The notes: generated from the sequence alone by a model not told the origin. A DNA stretch of 64,000 bases from Sclerotinia nivalis (GCA_029531795.1 JAPEIS010000001.1:2728001-2792000), one strand, 5' to 3'. Numbered from the stretch's first letter, positions 46,589 through 58,991 are shown. A program made the numbers and translations.

Positions 46589-49006
46589 TTTTGCACTTAT
46601 GGTAGATGAATTCTCAATCTTTATTGTAACTGAAGAAATATGAATTGGGGTGGTTGAACGAGTATTTGTACTGATGAAGGATTTGTTGTCGGATTCCTTA
46701 GTGTCAAGTTGACGAAATAAAAAAACTGGACCTTTCCAATGAATGATTTCGGAACTGTGGTATATTCCGTCATCAATTTAAAGTACATCCAATGATTAAG
46801 TCGAAAATCGAACATTTGAACGGATTTTCACGCATTGGCAAACAACTGTATATGTTTGTGAACTTAATAAAGTCAAAAGGGCGTAGCACGCCCTTCGCGG
46901 AGACACAATCAGTCTCCACAACTCAATGCTCCCGCTCCATGTCGCTAAGGTTAAGTGCCCCCTTTCGACCCGGATGCTACGTCGTACAGATAGTCAGGGA
47001 CGACGAATCTATAGAAAGTAATGGAAAACTTTGCAATACAACTTTCTAATGATTTGGCTATGTGGTCGTTTAAATGCGCGTTTCAACTATAAATAATCTA
47101 TTTTGGGCTTATGGAAAAGTAAAAGGCTCAATCCAGCTTCAAGTTTTCCTACCAGTTGCTCTATTTCTTTCTCCATGATGTTCCTGCATCACATCGTTGA
47201 GCAGTATCGTCGAAGCTCACCAGAGCCGTTTTTATCTGTGATGGTAAGAGCTTATTTTCATTTATGGAACCATGTATGATACCCAATTTGTGTAATCATT
47301 TGATGCTGGTGTGGCAAAGAGATAGACTGGTAAATGTAGCTCGTTTGTCCTTAACGTTTTTTGCTTTTATATACCAGAGAAATGTGGGATGGGAATATCG
47401 TGAATTGTGTATTAGCCAAGAATATACTTGAATCTCCGCGAAATTGACATGGTTTGTCAAAACTGAAGACAATATCCAAAGACATTAGGATCCAGTTCTT
47501 ATATAAATTTGAGCGAGATATAGTCGAAATGACTTATTGTCTCAGGAAGCCATGATTCATCAATTCAAGGCAGGGCAGCTTTGATAGCTTCAACCACAGT
47601 TGAAAATCGCGGTTCTAGAGCGACCGTCGCTCGGATTTCAGCTGTCGACGTCTCCTTCTGGTGAAAATGATACCAATTTCTTGAAGAGAAGAGAAGAAAG
47701 GCGAAGATCTCTTGTGAGATAAGTTCCCCAGTCAATTGCAATATATTCGAAATATTTTTCGCCAATTAGAATTTTAAGGTAGCTAAGTGGAATATTTTCA
47801 ATGTCAGTCAGTATCTTGATTCAGGATTTTGATTCGAGGATGAGACTTCCAACCGCAACCAGTTTCCATGGTGTGATGAAATAATGATTCCCCGTGTTGT
47901 TCTTGTTGCTTGCCATTAAGTGTTTGATCAGTAGGTAACGGAAGAAATTCTGATACCTCTTGCCGGGTTGACAAGGAGGAATCACCTTGCCATAAGGGTG
48001 GTATGTTAATAAGTAGCATTATACTTCCTGCCTTGTGTTCGGGCGACACCATGAAGACCACAAGCTTTCGTGTCAAAAACCTGCGCAGGTGTACTGTGAT
48101 ACTCAGACAAATTCAAATTGTTGTAAATGTTCAATCGATTATTTTAATGTTCGAATTCATGAGCTCAGGGACTTCTAGAATAATTGAATTATGGAGACGG
48201 CATTAGACCATCCCGCTAGTCCCCGATATGATTTACAAACAATGCGAACAACTTAGACTCCAATCTCAACACATACAATTTGCACATGCAAACAATACCA
48301 TCAGAAGGCATTAAGAATCAAAATATGAGACCATTTGCAACATCCTTTGCAGTGTTGGGTTCGTTTCATAATAGTCGTGTTGGTTAACTTGGTTTGGTTC
48401 TATTTCTGTACAATCTACCTCGCCACATCGGTTTGTTGGCCTGACCACAAGGCCAGGTCAATGAGGACAACAGCTTTCTACAAGGCTGTATCATACCTAC
48501 TCGCGCGGTTATGGGGATACGCTCAAGGAAGTACAAGCGATATCTCCACGATAAAGAAAGCAGATGGCTTGAAAAGTAACTCAGCGAGGCCAAATCCATA
48601 TATTATGGAGATCTCCAGCTGGCTTGACTTTTGGTCTAATTCTCTCTTTCAGCGCATGTCTTATCAGTTACCAATCTCCAAAAACCAACATGGTCTATGG
48701 ATGGCCCTCAATAAATGCCTTTACCACCCACAGTTGGGTCAACAGATGGAAGGAATGGCCATGATCATGCATCTCCACACTGTGTTTGTATGGCCCGATT
48801 TCTTTCTCCTCAAACCTATGCTCGATACTCAAGTGAGTCAGTCAACTGCGCCATTATACAAAGCTGTACATTAGTTAGCTCTTTCTCGGGTCTAAATTGA
48901 ACACGAGCCCTAGTTGTTCTATCTATTCCCGAATCTTACTCCCCAGCTTCCATTTTAGATCTATTTCTTGGTCGTCGAGTAATCAATCCTATTACATTTT
49001 TTCGCA
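46589..49006. other. Divergent intergenic region (2.4 kb)
   Basis: Between the PLP enzyme (minus) and the Ser-rich gene (plus). It holds the hairpin-rich island near 46877-47004. The open frame at 48461-48874 (137 residues from its first ATG) is not convincing. Nothing else seen. Confidence 0.45.
46877..46917. other. Two tandem hairpins in a GC-richer island
   Basis: AAGGGCG/CGCCCTT pair at 46877-46895 (7-bp stem, 5-nt loop) and GGAGAC/GTCTCC at 46899-46917 (6-bp stem, 7-nt loop). A third weaker pair, GTCGT/ACGAC, is at 46981-47004. The surroundings are AT-rich. It may be a structured RNA or the remains of a repeat; it could also be a terminator-like chance fold. Confidence 0.4.
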
Positions 49007-50170
49007 ATGCCTTCTAAAGATGCAACACCCAAATCACCAAGACTCCACGACATAGATACATCATCTGCTGGCGGTGTCTCTGGTCCGTTTTGGGATGCAT
49101 CCGATCGCTGCTTCTGGCTGATGAACAATCGTCAAATTTACACCCATCCTGAAAACTATAGCGGGAGTTCTGCTTGTGCAACTATCGCGTCCGCCAATCC
49201 CGATTCTGCTTACCCATCCGGCTGGTCTAGGGGTCAACGCACACGATCCCTATCAGGCTCCGATACTTCACCAAATTCAGCATCACATGAATCCAAACGC
49301 ATTCGTCCAGATTCCTTGGGCGGTGTACCTGTAAAGAGTACAGGTTCCAAACAGCATTCGCGAAAAGGCACCCCAGAACAACAGCGCAAATTTCCGCAAT
49401 ACGACTTGTCCAATCTTCCACCCCCTCCCCCCCTCCCTCCTCAACGATCTCAATCAGTCCGCTTTTCCCCGAACATATCTTATTCTGATGACCCTGTGAG
49501 AAATCGTAACCCAGGAGCATCCCAACCCAGCTTCCCTCAACGCTCCCAATCTGTCCCCATCTCTAACGAGCGCGAGCAAATCTTCACCCGCTCCAGCAGT
49601 CAGTCCCCCTCTACCTCCTTATCTTCATCTTCATATTCCCACCACAAACCCCTCCCTACTCGTACCCACTCAACCTCAACTTCAAACTCAAACTCAGTAC
49701 CACCATCAACTTCAGCATTAAAACATACCTCAACATACACCTCAACCTACAGCACTCTCCCCCCAAGCACCCGCTACACTCCCCCCCAATACCTCCACGA
49801 CCCCGAACACGAAGACGAAGATTTTTCCTCCGCCTGTTCCGCCTCTTCATCCACTTCAGCCTACTCCTACAACAAATCCCCCACCTCCCACCGTTCCCCC
49901 CTATCATCCCGAGACCGTCACGAATTCCAACGCCTACGCACGCATCACCGCCGCATCGAATACGATTACGACACCGACAATGAGATTTCCGATCAAAAAG
50001 AAAAGAAATTAAGAAGACAGAAATCCACGCGTGCACGTACCGCGGAGGAACAGAAGAAACATGAGAAAACATTGAAGAGCATTGGCGAGACGGGGAGAGG
50101 AGACATGGGACGAGCGGCATTTTTGGGCGCTTTGCCTTTTGTGTGTCTTTTGGCGAAACTTGCGGCTTGA
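49007..50170 (+). CDS. Ser-rich, largely disordered protein with hydrophobic C-terminus
   Basis: Single exon, 387 residues, family not recognised. Residues 1-75 are moderately ordered (GPFWDASDRCFWLMNNRQIY has clustered aromatics). The middle is low complexity: a poly-Pro run (PPPPPLPP), twin RSQSV motifs (RSQSVRFSP, RSQSVPIS) that look like basophilic phosphorylation sites, and Ser/Thr/Tyr tracts. A charged helix follows (QKEKKLRRQKSTRARTAEEQ). The last 20 residues are hydrophobic (AAFLGALPFVCLLAKLAA) and could tail-anchor the protein, though the segment is short. The sparse acidic DPEHEDEDFSS patch adds a possible kinase site. A cortical or polarity scaffold would fit, but that is a guess. 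Confidence 0.75.
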   Translation: MPSKDATPKSPRLHDIDTSSAGGVSGPFWDASDRCFWLMNNRQIYTHPENYSGSSACATIASANPDSAYPSGWSRGQRTRSLSGSDTSPNSASHESKRIRPDSLGGVPVKSTGSKQHSRKGTPEQQRKFPQYDLSNLPPPPPLPPQRSQSVRFSPNISYSDDPVRNRNPGASQPSFPQRSQSVPISNEREQIFTRSSSQSPSTSLSSSSYSHHKPLPTRTHSTSTSNSNSVPPSTSALKHTSTYTSTYSTLPPSTRYTPPQYLHDPEHEDEDFSSACSASSSTSAYSYNKSPTSHRSPLSSRDRHEFQRLRTHHRRIEYDYDTDNEISDQKEKKLRRQKSTRARTAEEQKKHEKTLKSIGETGRGDMGRAAFLGALPFVCLLAKLAA

Positions 50171-50662
50171 TTTTCTTTCTGTTTTGCTTACACTCTTTTA
50201 TGTACTTTTTGTTGGGTATTTGGATTTGGTTCTACCAGGTTAGGGATTCGAGGAAATGGTTTGTGTGGGAACGTTTGTTTGTTAGGGATTTGCGAATAAT
50301 GGTAAGGGTTTGAGTTTGGATGTCTTTATACAGCTATCGTGCAGCAACACTCTTTCAGCAATTCATGAGAACAATAGCAGATAAATACATATATGTTAAG
50401 AAACTTTAGAATTACATTTCATAGAATCCTTATGATCCATGTTGATTCACCCCAGATGTGCTCTACCTTCGCTACGTATCGAAATCTATGTAACTGATAT
50501 AAGATCCACGGAGAAAATATTCAAGAAAAACCTAGTGAGCATCTAGCATCATACTTTTTGTGCATATCTTCCATCCTTCCATCCCATAAGAAACGCCTTG
50601 TTCTCGATTAAGAACCCAAATGTAACTCCTCTCATCAATTTTCAATAAATTCATCACATGTC
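50171..50662. other. Convergent intergenic region
   Basis: 492 bp with the 3' ends of the Ser-rich gene and the F-box/propeller gene. No other feature seen. Confidence 0.4.
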
Positions 50663-53600
50663 TCACATTACCATGCATTTTGCAGCATGCTTTTTCTGTT
50701 GCGGCTGCACCTCTGTATTATATGCTACTGTCGCCGGTGAAGTAGCGGGTCGCGAATCCCATGTCACGTCTGTCCAGCCTGCACTACTTGCTGCATCACT
50801 TTTGTGCTTAGCTCTCTTTGTCGTCATGCTCTTTCTCCAGCCTTTTCGTTTAGCATTCTTGACGTTTCGCGCCGCACTCCGCTCTGCCCTGCTCGGTTGT
50901 CTGGTTATAGATATTGGTGGTATGTTGTAAGGTGAGGCGCCACTGGTCGAAGTTGCGCTGTGAATGGTCTCGAGACGTTGCATCGATGGGCGTAAGATAT
51001 TTGGTGATGCAGAGTATCTTTGCGAACCGAGGTTGATGCGTTGAGAAGGAGAACCATGTCTGCCAGGAGGACGAAGAGTCGTATTCGGGCGCAGAAGACT
51101 TGACTCATCAGCACTAGCTGCTGCATGAGTTGGTGAGGTAGAAACGCGACTTGATTGCTCGGGAGCGGTATGGGGAGGTTTTTGGGACTGGTTGCTAAAA
51201 TCTTGCAATGGTACAGAATCTCGAGGATTTGAGCCGGACCGACGTCGAGATGGATCTTTCAGACTAGCCGGACGTCCACTGCGACTATTAAAACGTGCCA
51301 AAAGATCGGCACTAGGTAGCACTAATCCGGAGACTGCTGGGGCGCTATCCACAGGGACATCCACTGGTGCAGAATCGATTCTCCCCCGAATCGGGAAAGG
51401 TTCGTCGGTAGACTCTTCGAGACTGACGGAATTGGAAGTAGAATCTTCCATCCGCGGGAATGTTGAGCTTTGCTGCATAGACCGTATATCGGATGGCTCC
51501 TGTACAGATGTTGGAGGTTCCGTCACTGTAGAATGCATTTGTAGAGGAGGAGAGTCATCTCTTTGTTCTCCAGCTACAGCGGTTGTGGGTCTACTGTTTT
51601 GCATGGCGGAGACCTGATCATCCACTGTTGTCGTTTCCCAATCTAATAACCGCCTGTCAAGAGTTGCATTCAGGGGTTGAGGAATAGGGGAGACAGGTGA
51701 TTGTAATGTGGCTCTCATAGCAGAGTTGGAGGTCAAATCGGTCGTGTTATTGTCGTCATTGTTGAGCGCCTCAAGACGTCGGGGGATTCGATGGGGTGAA
51801 AATCTTGCAAGGGTTGGCTGTGGAGTGCCGATTGGGGAAACATCATAAAGACTATTGAAATCAGGTGTTGTAGCACGTTCATCAAAGTTTGCACTTGAGG
51901 GACTTGTCACGGGTCGAGCAACTTCATCGTCTACGGGATTAGTTATGGAAGGTGCAGTTGTTGTATCGCTGAACGATCGCCGAAAGGGATATCTCTGCTC
52001 ACGCAGAGCTTCAGGAAGAGGTCGCTGAAGCACTGGAGCATCTAATCCTGGAAAGTCAAGAACTGTGGCCCGTTGAGTATTTGCTCCCTGCAGAGATCTT
52101 GCATGATCCGCAAGTATAGATCTCTGAATGTGTTCAGGAAGTGGAGGGACCGGTTCTTTTTGATAAGGAGGAGGTGGTGGCTCCCAATTGTCTGCATCAC
52201 TTTCATGTGGATGCTCTTCACGACCATCGGCTCGGCGATATTCGATATGTTCTTGTATCATTGAACGAGGATGTAGTCTTCTATTGACCGCAGCAGCTGT
52301 GGCAGCGCGGCGTAGAGTCGTACCCGAGCGAGGTGCCGCATTTGCGTAAGGATCGTCAAAAGCTTCTTGATCGTCATCAATAGAAGCCGTCTCTGCTGGA
52401 TCGGGCATGTTTTCTAGGTGATTTGTTTGTCTAGGTAAAGGAGGAAGAGGGATGTTGGCGCCCAAATTATGTGGTGCTGGGATTGGCGGCGGTTCCGGGC
52501 GTGTCATTGTGGTGGTTGAACGAGCAAGACTGGCATGATAACTTCTCCGTTGCGCCACTGTTCTTCTTCTGACAATAGCTACCTCGGTGTCCAGGTCTCT
52601 GTGTTCTTCCCCAAGAATTTCCGGATCGTCTCGTTGACCCACTTCTATGGTTGTTGTGGTTTTTCTACCATTATTTGGGCCACATACGAAATCCAGTATA
52701 CAAATACGGCCGCCGTCTACCGGGCTCATGCTATCATCCTCATCTGTGATGCATTTACGTTTCACCCCTGGTGCAACAGCTACAAGTCTTTCACCTTGTA
52801 GTTGTTTTGATTCTTCTTGGACCCAGCTTAAGGCACTCACTCCATCTAAAGTGGCTATGTGATAACCTTCAACGAATGTATTGCGAGATTTATCACAGAG
52901 GAGTTGCCATTGTGGGATGCGAGTATTGCTATGATCCAGCGATCTGTTTACAGAACGTAGCGATGGGGCGCTATTTCGACGTCCAATTTGACTTAGAGGT
53001 GTACCTGGTGCGGTTTCCGCATTACTATTCGAACCCACAATGGCAGGCGTAGGATCCAAATTCTCCGGAATCCCCCAAAGCCAGATGCTACCTCGACTAT
53101 AACCTACTGCTGCCAGATCTCCAGACTTGTTTGCTGCGGCTTTTGATGCGGGCGGTTCCCCGTTGGGCCCCACGAAATGAACTTTACCGTTGCGTAGATC
53201 GTCCATCCTAACAGCGCGAAATGTTTCAAAAACCCGATCATAAGTGAAAGTCCAACTTGCTTCATCATCATGAGGACTGGGTAGTAGGACCGCATGACTG
53301 CAGTCTCGACTACCATTGGGGAAGAGAATTGACGTTGTCCAAAGGGCGCTAATGCTATCTTCAGGAGAAAGGCTCCCGGGGTCATAATATGGTGCGGTTA
53401 AGACGACGGTACTAGAATTCCTAGATTGTAGTGTGGTGCCCAATAGCAAATCAGAATCATGAGAAAATGTCAAAGAGTCGACGCCATAGGCCTTTACAGC
53501 GCGACTTGTACCGATTTCACGCAGCGAGGTCAGTTCTACCCCAGAGCTAAGGACGGCGGGGTTAGCAGCACTTCATCGAGGAAGAAGAAATATGTCATAA

Positions 53601-54483
53601 GAAAGCTGGTCAGAAGTTTCTGATACGTCTAGACCGAGAACGGCTACAGCAAGAACTGTAAAAAAGAACGATGTAGAACGAGTCCCAAACGAAATGCACT
53701 TACTCATAAGCTGCCGCAAGAACCTGTCCAGTCGGTGAGAGAGCGATGGTCCTTGGTGTATGGTCCAGTGCTACGGAGCGGATGTGCTTTGGCGGCCGCG
53801 CAGTCAAGTCGTAAAGGTTCACCTGAAGGTCGTTCGACAATACAGCAAGCATAGACCCGTCATCTGTAATTGTGGTAGCAGCTGGTCGTCGCAAGATTTT
53901 GAGTTCTCGTATGATATGAACCTCCGGAGCCGTGACATCTATAACATGAATTCGAGATGAATTATAGGCAAGGACTAAAACTCCGCGAGGAGAAATTGAA
54001 AAATGGCAGGCTTCCCCCCCAGGCGCGCTGGACGAACCTATTGAGGTCGAAACTAAGTTTATGACGGTTTCTTGAGGTCGCAAATATACTTCAAATAAAT
54101 TGCGCTTGACCTCTTGCGCAAAAAGACCCCGCAGACGTGGAAGACTATCCTCATCCTCCAAAGCTGGAATTGTATTATGTGCGGCCGAATAGGAAGGGCA
54201 TTGGGTGAGTTGATGCGAATAAAGGTAGGCTTGCTGCGAGATACCCCTCCATCTCGAATTCAGTAAGACAAGAGAAGCGAAGGTGTTGGCATTGGTAAGG
54301 AGTAAAATCCTAGAGTATATGATTAGAAGTTTTACATAAAATTCCTATTTGTTGCGCTCACTGTAGAATAATATCTTCGGGTAGCCTTTCAAATGCGCTT
54401 TTCTCCATTTTGGATGTCTCTGCCAATTGCTTCTCAGATCCCACAGAAGAGATTGAGTATATCGAGGCGCTTCTAGAAGACAT
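50663..54483 (-). CDS. F-box/beta-propeller protein with disordered tail and C-terminal CaaX box
   Basis: Three exons, 54483-54362, 54309-53704 and 53546-50663, give 1203 residues; phases close (CA|G, GA|C). An F-box-like motif sits at about residues 27-75 (FERLPEDIILQILLLTNANT, LVLLNSRWRGISQQAYLYS). WD40-like blades follow: CHFSISPRGVLVLAYNSS with IHVIDV, DDGSMLAVLSNDLQVNLYDL, IALSPTGQVLAAAYE, DSLTFSHDSDLLLGT, LAAVGYSRGSIWLWGI. After about residue 600 it is disordered, Ser/Pro/Arg-rich, with many possible phosphosites. It ends in a basic stretch (KRKGWRKSMTTKRAKHK) and KKHAAKCMVM: a Cys-Met-Val-Met CaaX box, where Met at X favours farnesylation. A membrane-anchored SCF-type ubiquitin ligase adaptor is a reasonable but untested reading. 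Confidence 0.82.
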
Positions 54484-55563
54484 CTTCGAGGTGAAATCTA
54501 TAACTCTTGGTTCATTTGTGCCGAATTGAGATTTATGTAGGAAGAGGTATACAGAAGGAGGAATCTGGCTCGCGGATCCACAAACCCGATTTCCCAAGAT
54601 ATGATGGTAATTGAGCTTAATGCTTAATGCAAGATTGATAGGGCGGAAAAGTTCGCCTGAAACATGGTGTAGCTCAGCCTACAAGGCTATCTTCTCTTTC
54701 CGAGTGAATATCAAATACAAGCGCTTTCATGAATAGTGAGGTGGATTAATAAATGTAAGCAACAAATTGTAGACGAAGAATGCCAACCGCCTAGGGGCTC
54801 GCGATGATCGACCTCGCATCAAAATACTAGTAGAGGGGAGCGCTCCAGCTTCCAATAATAGCACAAATAAGAATTGGGGCAAACGAAGTATTGTTTTTGA
54901 CCATTGTACATGGATGAGGGGGGCGAGAAGTTTATATCTTTTGAAAGCTGAAGGTATCTTGATTGAAATTCTCATTGATTCATAAGGGTATCTATTCTAT
55001 GTTTGCTGTAACCCCTAAACTTTTTGCCCAGCATCAACAAACATGAAAGGATCAGATACGGAGTACCTACACTATTACGGCAAATTGAAGGATCCCATCT
55101 CAAGCACACCGACGCTCGGAGAAACGGATCTTGTATTTCTATGACTTCTATGACTGAGAAGTGAAGGCAAAAGTTGATGATACAAAATACTACCAATTAT
55201 CATATCTACTGTCAGGCGTTGAATGTGAAGAATCTCCTTTGTTGGGCATGATATCTAACAGTTGGTCAATATATATAATTATCATCCAATGAACGGGATG
55301 CATTGTGCGCCATAGTATCGACATATCGGTATCGTGCAGCACAAGGGGTAGAGATCTGATCTAGTTTGTTACATAATACATTACTAATTTATATGGAAAA
55401 CTTTCATCACTAGACCTTGAGCTAAGCTTAGCAAATTTTAGTTTCGCAAGGCCCTTTTCTTGTTTTCCAATCTTCATCTCCTCATTCCACCTTCCATCTT
55501 TCCATTTCTTCTTATGCCCATGAACAACCATTTCTTTTCGTTCTCTCCTTCTTTCTATACATC
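54484..55563. other. Divergent intergenic region
   Basis: About 1.1 kb, promoters of the F-box/propeller gene (minus) and the CP-motif gene (plus). Contains TACGGAGTA at 55057. A CT-rich leader runs into the start at 55564. Confidence 0.45.
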
Positions 55564-57274
55564 ATGCCATTACAAGACTTTGATTATGAGGAACTTACCA
55601 ATATCTTAATTAACAACTTTAATATTCTAGCAGATGAAGTTCAACTTTTAAGTGACAGGAAGACAATTTTGGAGCACAAGCTGCGGTATTCGCATTCTCA
55701 AGTAAGTTTAAGATATTTTATTTTCAATCACACGCTTCTTATTCTTTTAATGATGTACACAAATAGCTCTAGAACAAAGTTACAAAGTAGCAATGCCGAT
55801 AATCTACCAAATTGTCTGAATTTTTGACTCCATCATCCTTATTATTCTTGAAACCACTCTGTGCAACCAAGACTAACAATCATCTTCATAGTATCAATCT
55901 TTGGCGGATAAATATGCGCCATCAGATCCTGAGATAGCTAGTACTTTAGCAAAGCTTCAACTTCCTCCAGATTTACAAATTACTGTTCCTGATCGCAGTG
56001 GATTTGTTCCTTTGCCACTTCGTAAACAACCAACTTCGAAGCAACAAACTGCAGTTGCAATAAGGGACGGAAGAAGGGCAGCGCAGCGTCTTGCGGCTAT
56101 ATCTGGAAAGTCTGCCGGATCTACAACTAGTAAAAGTATATCCGGTGGAAGTAGTAATATGAGATTGTCCGCACACCGAACCTCCTTATCAACTGTTCTC
56201 GAACAAGATTTTACTGTGCCTGGAAAGAAGAGTTCATTGTTGTGTCCATTTGTAACCATGCCTGACGGAACGAAACCCATGAAGAACCCAAATGCTCAGG
56301 ATACCAGCACTGGTGAATCCGATCAACCTTTGACTCCCGTCGATACCCAAGACCCCACTCCCCACCACTCCTCAGATCCTATATGTGCGCAAATGTACGC
56401 CGAGACGATGTCATCTCCGCCCCCATCAGCAACAGGCCCTGGAGCTCAATGTCCAATTCGATATCTTAATCAGCATTCACCTGAAGAGATAGCACGATAT
56501 TTTGAAACACACAAACACGAAGTTCCCCGCAGTCATGAGGTTTGCGTCAAGCGATATCAGCGAAACGAGGATGATGTGAGGATGCTAGATGCGAAATATG
56601 GAAACCTAGTGAGCATGATTCAGGGCCTTGGCCAAAAGCATCAGCCAATGTTACCTACAAAGGAAGAGCAAGAAGCGTACGAGGTCGAGCGTGCGTCCAA
56701 CGAAAGAGTGGAAAACTGGGCAAATAACGTCAGCGTTGATGGAGATGAATTGTTGCACGAAACTCAATCTACTCCTGCAGACGACAGAGAGAGTCGTTTT
56801 GACAGGCCAATGAAAGAGGTCAGGGTTGGTGAATCTCCAAGCCGACCATGGGGGATTTCCGTTCCAATCTATGATCAACCATCCGACCATAGACCTGTAT
56901 CTCCACCACCAGCGCCTGTATCTGTTCCCTTGGACAGTTATTCAAAGCCTCCCGGAAAGTGTCCATTTGGACATACTGCGGAATCGAATGCGGAACCAAA
57001 ATCAACACGAGAAGTGCCCATCACTCCAGTTGAAGCAGGCAGACCAGCAGGTTGTCCTTTTGGCCAAGGTCAAAAGGCTAAGGACGAAACCCCTTTCACG
57101 AACTACGACGCACCGCCTGTATTTCACGACCAGCCCGCCTTCATCCAACCCGAGCAACTCCAAACGCAGGGTAATGGACCGAAGATGGTTTTTACGGGGC
57201 CGGTATTCATAGGATATCCGATTGAGCAAGCAATGGCTTTTATGAAGCAGTATCAGGCACAGAATATAGAATGA
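55564..57274 (+). CDS. Conserved-looking protein with four Cys-Pro motifs, function unknown
   Basis: Two exons, 55564-55701 and 55892-57274, give 506 residues, phase 0 at the join. The N-terminus is a short helix (DFDYEELTNILINNFNILAD, then LSDRKTILEHKLR) of coiled-coil type, broken by the intron. Four Cys-Pro sites follow, each with a hydrophobic residue next: LCPFV, QCPIR, KCPFG and GCPFG, two of them as CPFG. A helical block (QHSPEEIARYFETHKHEVPR, MLDAKYGNLVSMIQG) sits between the second and third. The rest is Pro/Ser-rich linker. The C-terminus is FTGPVFIGYPIEQAMAFMKQ. Spaced CP motifs can bind haem in haem-regulated proteins or be zinc/redox sites; neither is proven. I do not recognise the family. 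Confidence 0.85.
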
Positions 57275-57809
57275 ATGATTATATGATTTAACGAGGAGGC
57301 TTTCATAGCGACTGATTTTGGGATTTACCTTTTAGCGATGGAGTTTTAGCGTTGCATATGAAATGGATGTAAATGGCGTTCTTTTACAGGAGTACAAATA
57401 TGTTTTCTGCACAACACACAGATTCTTGACCAAGGAAGGCAGATCGGCAGGCAAGCAGGCAGGCATACTAAGTAGTTCAAGAATTTAATAGCGAACAAGC
57501 GCAATACCACGTATCAAATGATCAGAAGAGACGACCCAAGAAATCTACAAGCAAATATGTTCATTGAATCTTAGATGTTGAGGCCTTGAAGTGTCTTTAT
57601 CCCTTTTCCCTTCTAAGTCGATATCATCTCCCGATGCGAAGAAGATATGCATAAACCATGTACCCTTATAATCATTGCCCCCCTTATCCCCAACGCCAAA
57701 AATGTGGTGACACCATCAAACCCGAACCAAACCCAGCACGTATCCAGCATACATGTCATACAACATACACCATCATGATTTTCAAACCACCAAAAACCTT
57801 AAACCAAAT
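57275..57809. other. Convergent intergenic region
   Basis: 535 bp with the 3' ends of the CP-motif gene and TVP38. A short GGCAGGCAAGCAGGCAGGCA run lies near 57447-57466. Confidence 0.45.
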
Positions 57810-58991
57810 CTAAGTTCTAGTCGTCTTTCCCCTTCCCCCAATATCTGCCTCTTCATCTAAATCTCCATTCGCAAAAACGTTCCCCTCGTCCTCATCCACA
57901 AAATCCGTGTACCTTGCTTGTTCATCGGCGTTGTCCCACAAGGATATATCATCACCGTTCATCAGCGCTGCATCATCATTGTTGGCATCGCTGTACTCTG
58001 CTGCTGATCTTCTTCCGGCTGCCACATCGCCATTCGCGGCTTCGAGCTCCTCGATCTCGAGCTCTTTCGCGCGCGCCATGGTGCGTTGGTAGATTATATA
58101 GCCGACTGTGGCACCCAGCCCGCCTCCAAAAATTATACTGGCATAGTTTATTATTTTGGTTGAAGTGTCCATTCCTTCGTCGCCGGCGAGTGAACCCAGG
58201 CGACTGCCAATGAAGACGTGGATGAGGAGTTTGGGGGTTACTAAAGCGGTAGCAAGAGCGTAGTTGAGGGGATGCACAGTGGGAAACGTGGCGATGGCGG
58301 CATTTGAGAGGGAGTATGGGAGAGGACAGAGACGGATCATGCATAGGATCTTGATACCATCGTGTTTGAGCGTGAGGGCTAGGGCTTCGAAACGTTTATC
58401 TTTGCCCACGAGGCGATGTACGTAGGTTGAGAGGATGGTTCGAGAAGCTAGGAATGAACAGAGAGAGCCTGCTACTGTTGAGCTCGCCACTATAGCCCAA
58501 CCTTTGGGAACTCCGTAGACGAAACCAGCGATTGTGATGGTAGAGGAGTAGCCTATGAGGGGTGGGAATGCGGCAACGAATGTTATGGCCCATAGAATCA
58601 TCCATCCTCCTCGCAGATCCCGCCAGCGTTCTGCGAATGGAGCAAGACTAGCGAAGATTTGATGTTGATAGACCAGGAAGAGGACGACAAGGACAATGTT
58701 TAAAATTGCTGCTACAATGGCAAGACACTTTTGTAAAATAGAAAGCTTCTTCCATGCTAAAACGCACTTTCGTTGTAATTTATCTGCCTTGCGGAGAATT
58801 TGGTCTTTGAGAGATGTAGTGGGCTGGCTGGAGTATGGCGAGGCGGAATTGTATGCTCTTCGGACACCGGAGGATATACGTCTTGACCATGGTGGTCTCT
58901 CTGCATGTTGAATTGGAGATGATGGCGGAGACTCGAGGGAACTAATAGGCAGAGCTAATGCTCTCGCTGTCGAGCTGTAATCGGCTGGCAT
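57810..58991 (-). CDS. TVP38: TVP38/VTT-domain (DedA superfamily) Golgi membrane protein
   Basis: Single exon, 393 residues from the ATG at 58991. A soluble basic N-terminus (about 90 residues) precedes a membrane helix at about 92-112 ([20 protein letters not shown]). The VTT/SNARE-associated core follows: [56 protein letters not shown] and the family-typical [18 protein letters not shown]. Another helix is [20 protein letters not shown]. The C-terminus is acidic and disordered ([18 protein letters not shown]). Yeast Tvp38 localises with late-Golgi vesicles; VTT relatives such as VMP1 and TMEM41B scramble phospholipids. The Gly-rich reentrant loop is kept, so scramblase-type activity is plausible. 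Confidence 0.93.
   Translation of the reverse strand: MPADYSSTARALALPISSLESPPSSPIQHAERPPWSRRISSGVRRAYNSASPYSSQPTTSLKDQILRKADKLQRKCVLAWKKLSILQKCLAIVAAILNIVLVVLFLVYQHQIFASLAPFAERWRDLRGGWMILWAITFVAAFPPLIGYSSTITIAGFVYGVPKGWAIVASSTVAGSLCSFLASRTILSTYVHRLVGKDKRFEALALTLKHDGIKILCMIRLCPLPYSLSNAAIATFPTVHPLNYALATALVTPKLLIHVFIGSRLGSLAGDEGMDTSTKIINYASIIFGGGLGATVGYIIYQRTMARAKELEIEELEAANGDVAAGRRSAAEYSDANNDDAALMNGDDISLWDNADEQARYTDFVDEDEGNVFANGDLDEEADIGGRGKTTRT

Noticed and set aside
46792..47049. 85-residue plus-strand open frame over the hairpin island
   Set aside because: No homology recognised; the same bases form inverted repeats, which explains the sequence better.
48335..48874. 179-residue open frame with a hydrophobic start
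   Set aside because: The hydrophobic part precedes the first ATG (48461); the remaining 137 residues have no coding hallmark or splice context.
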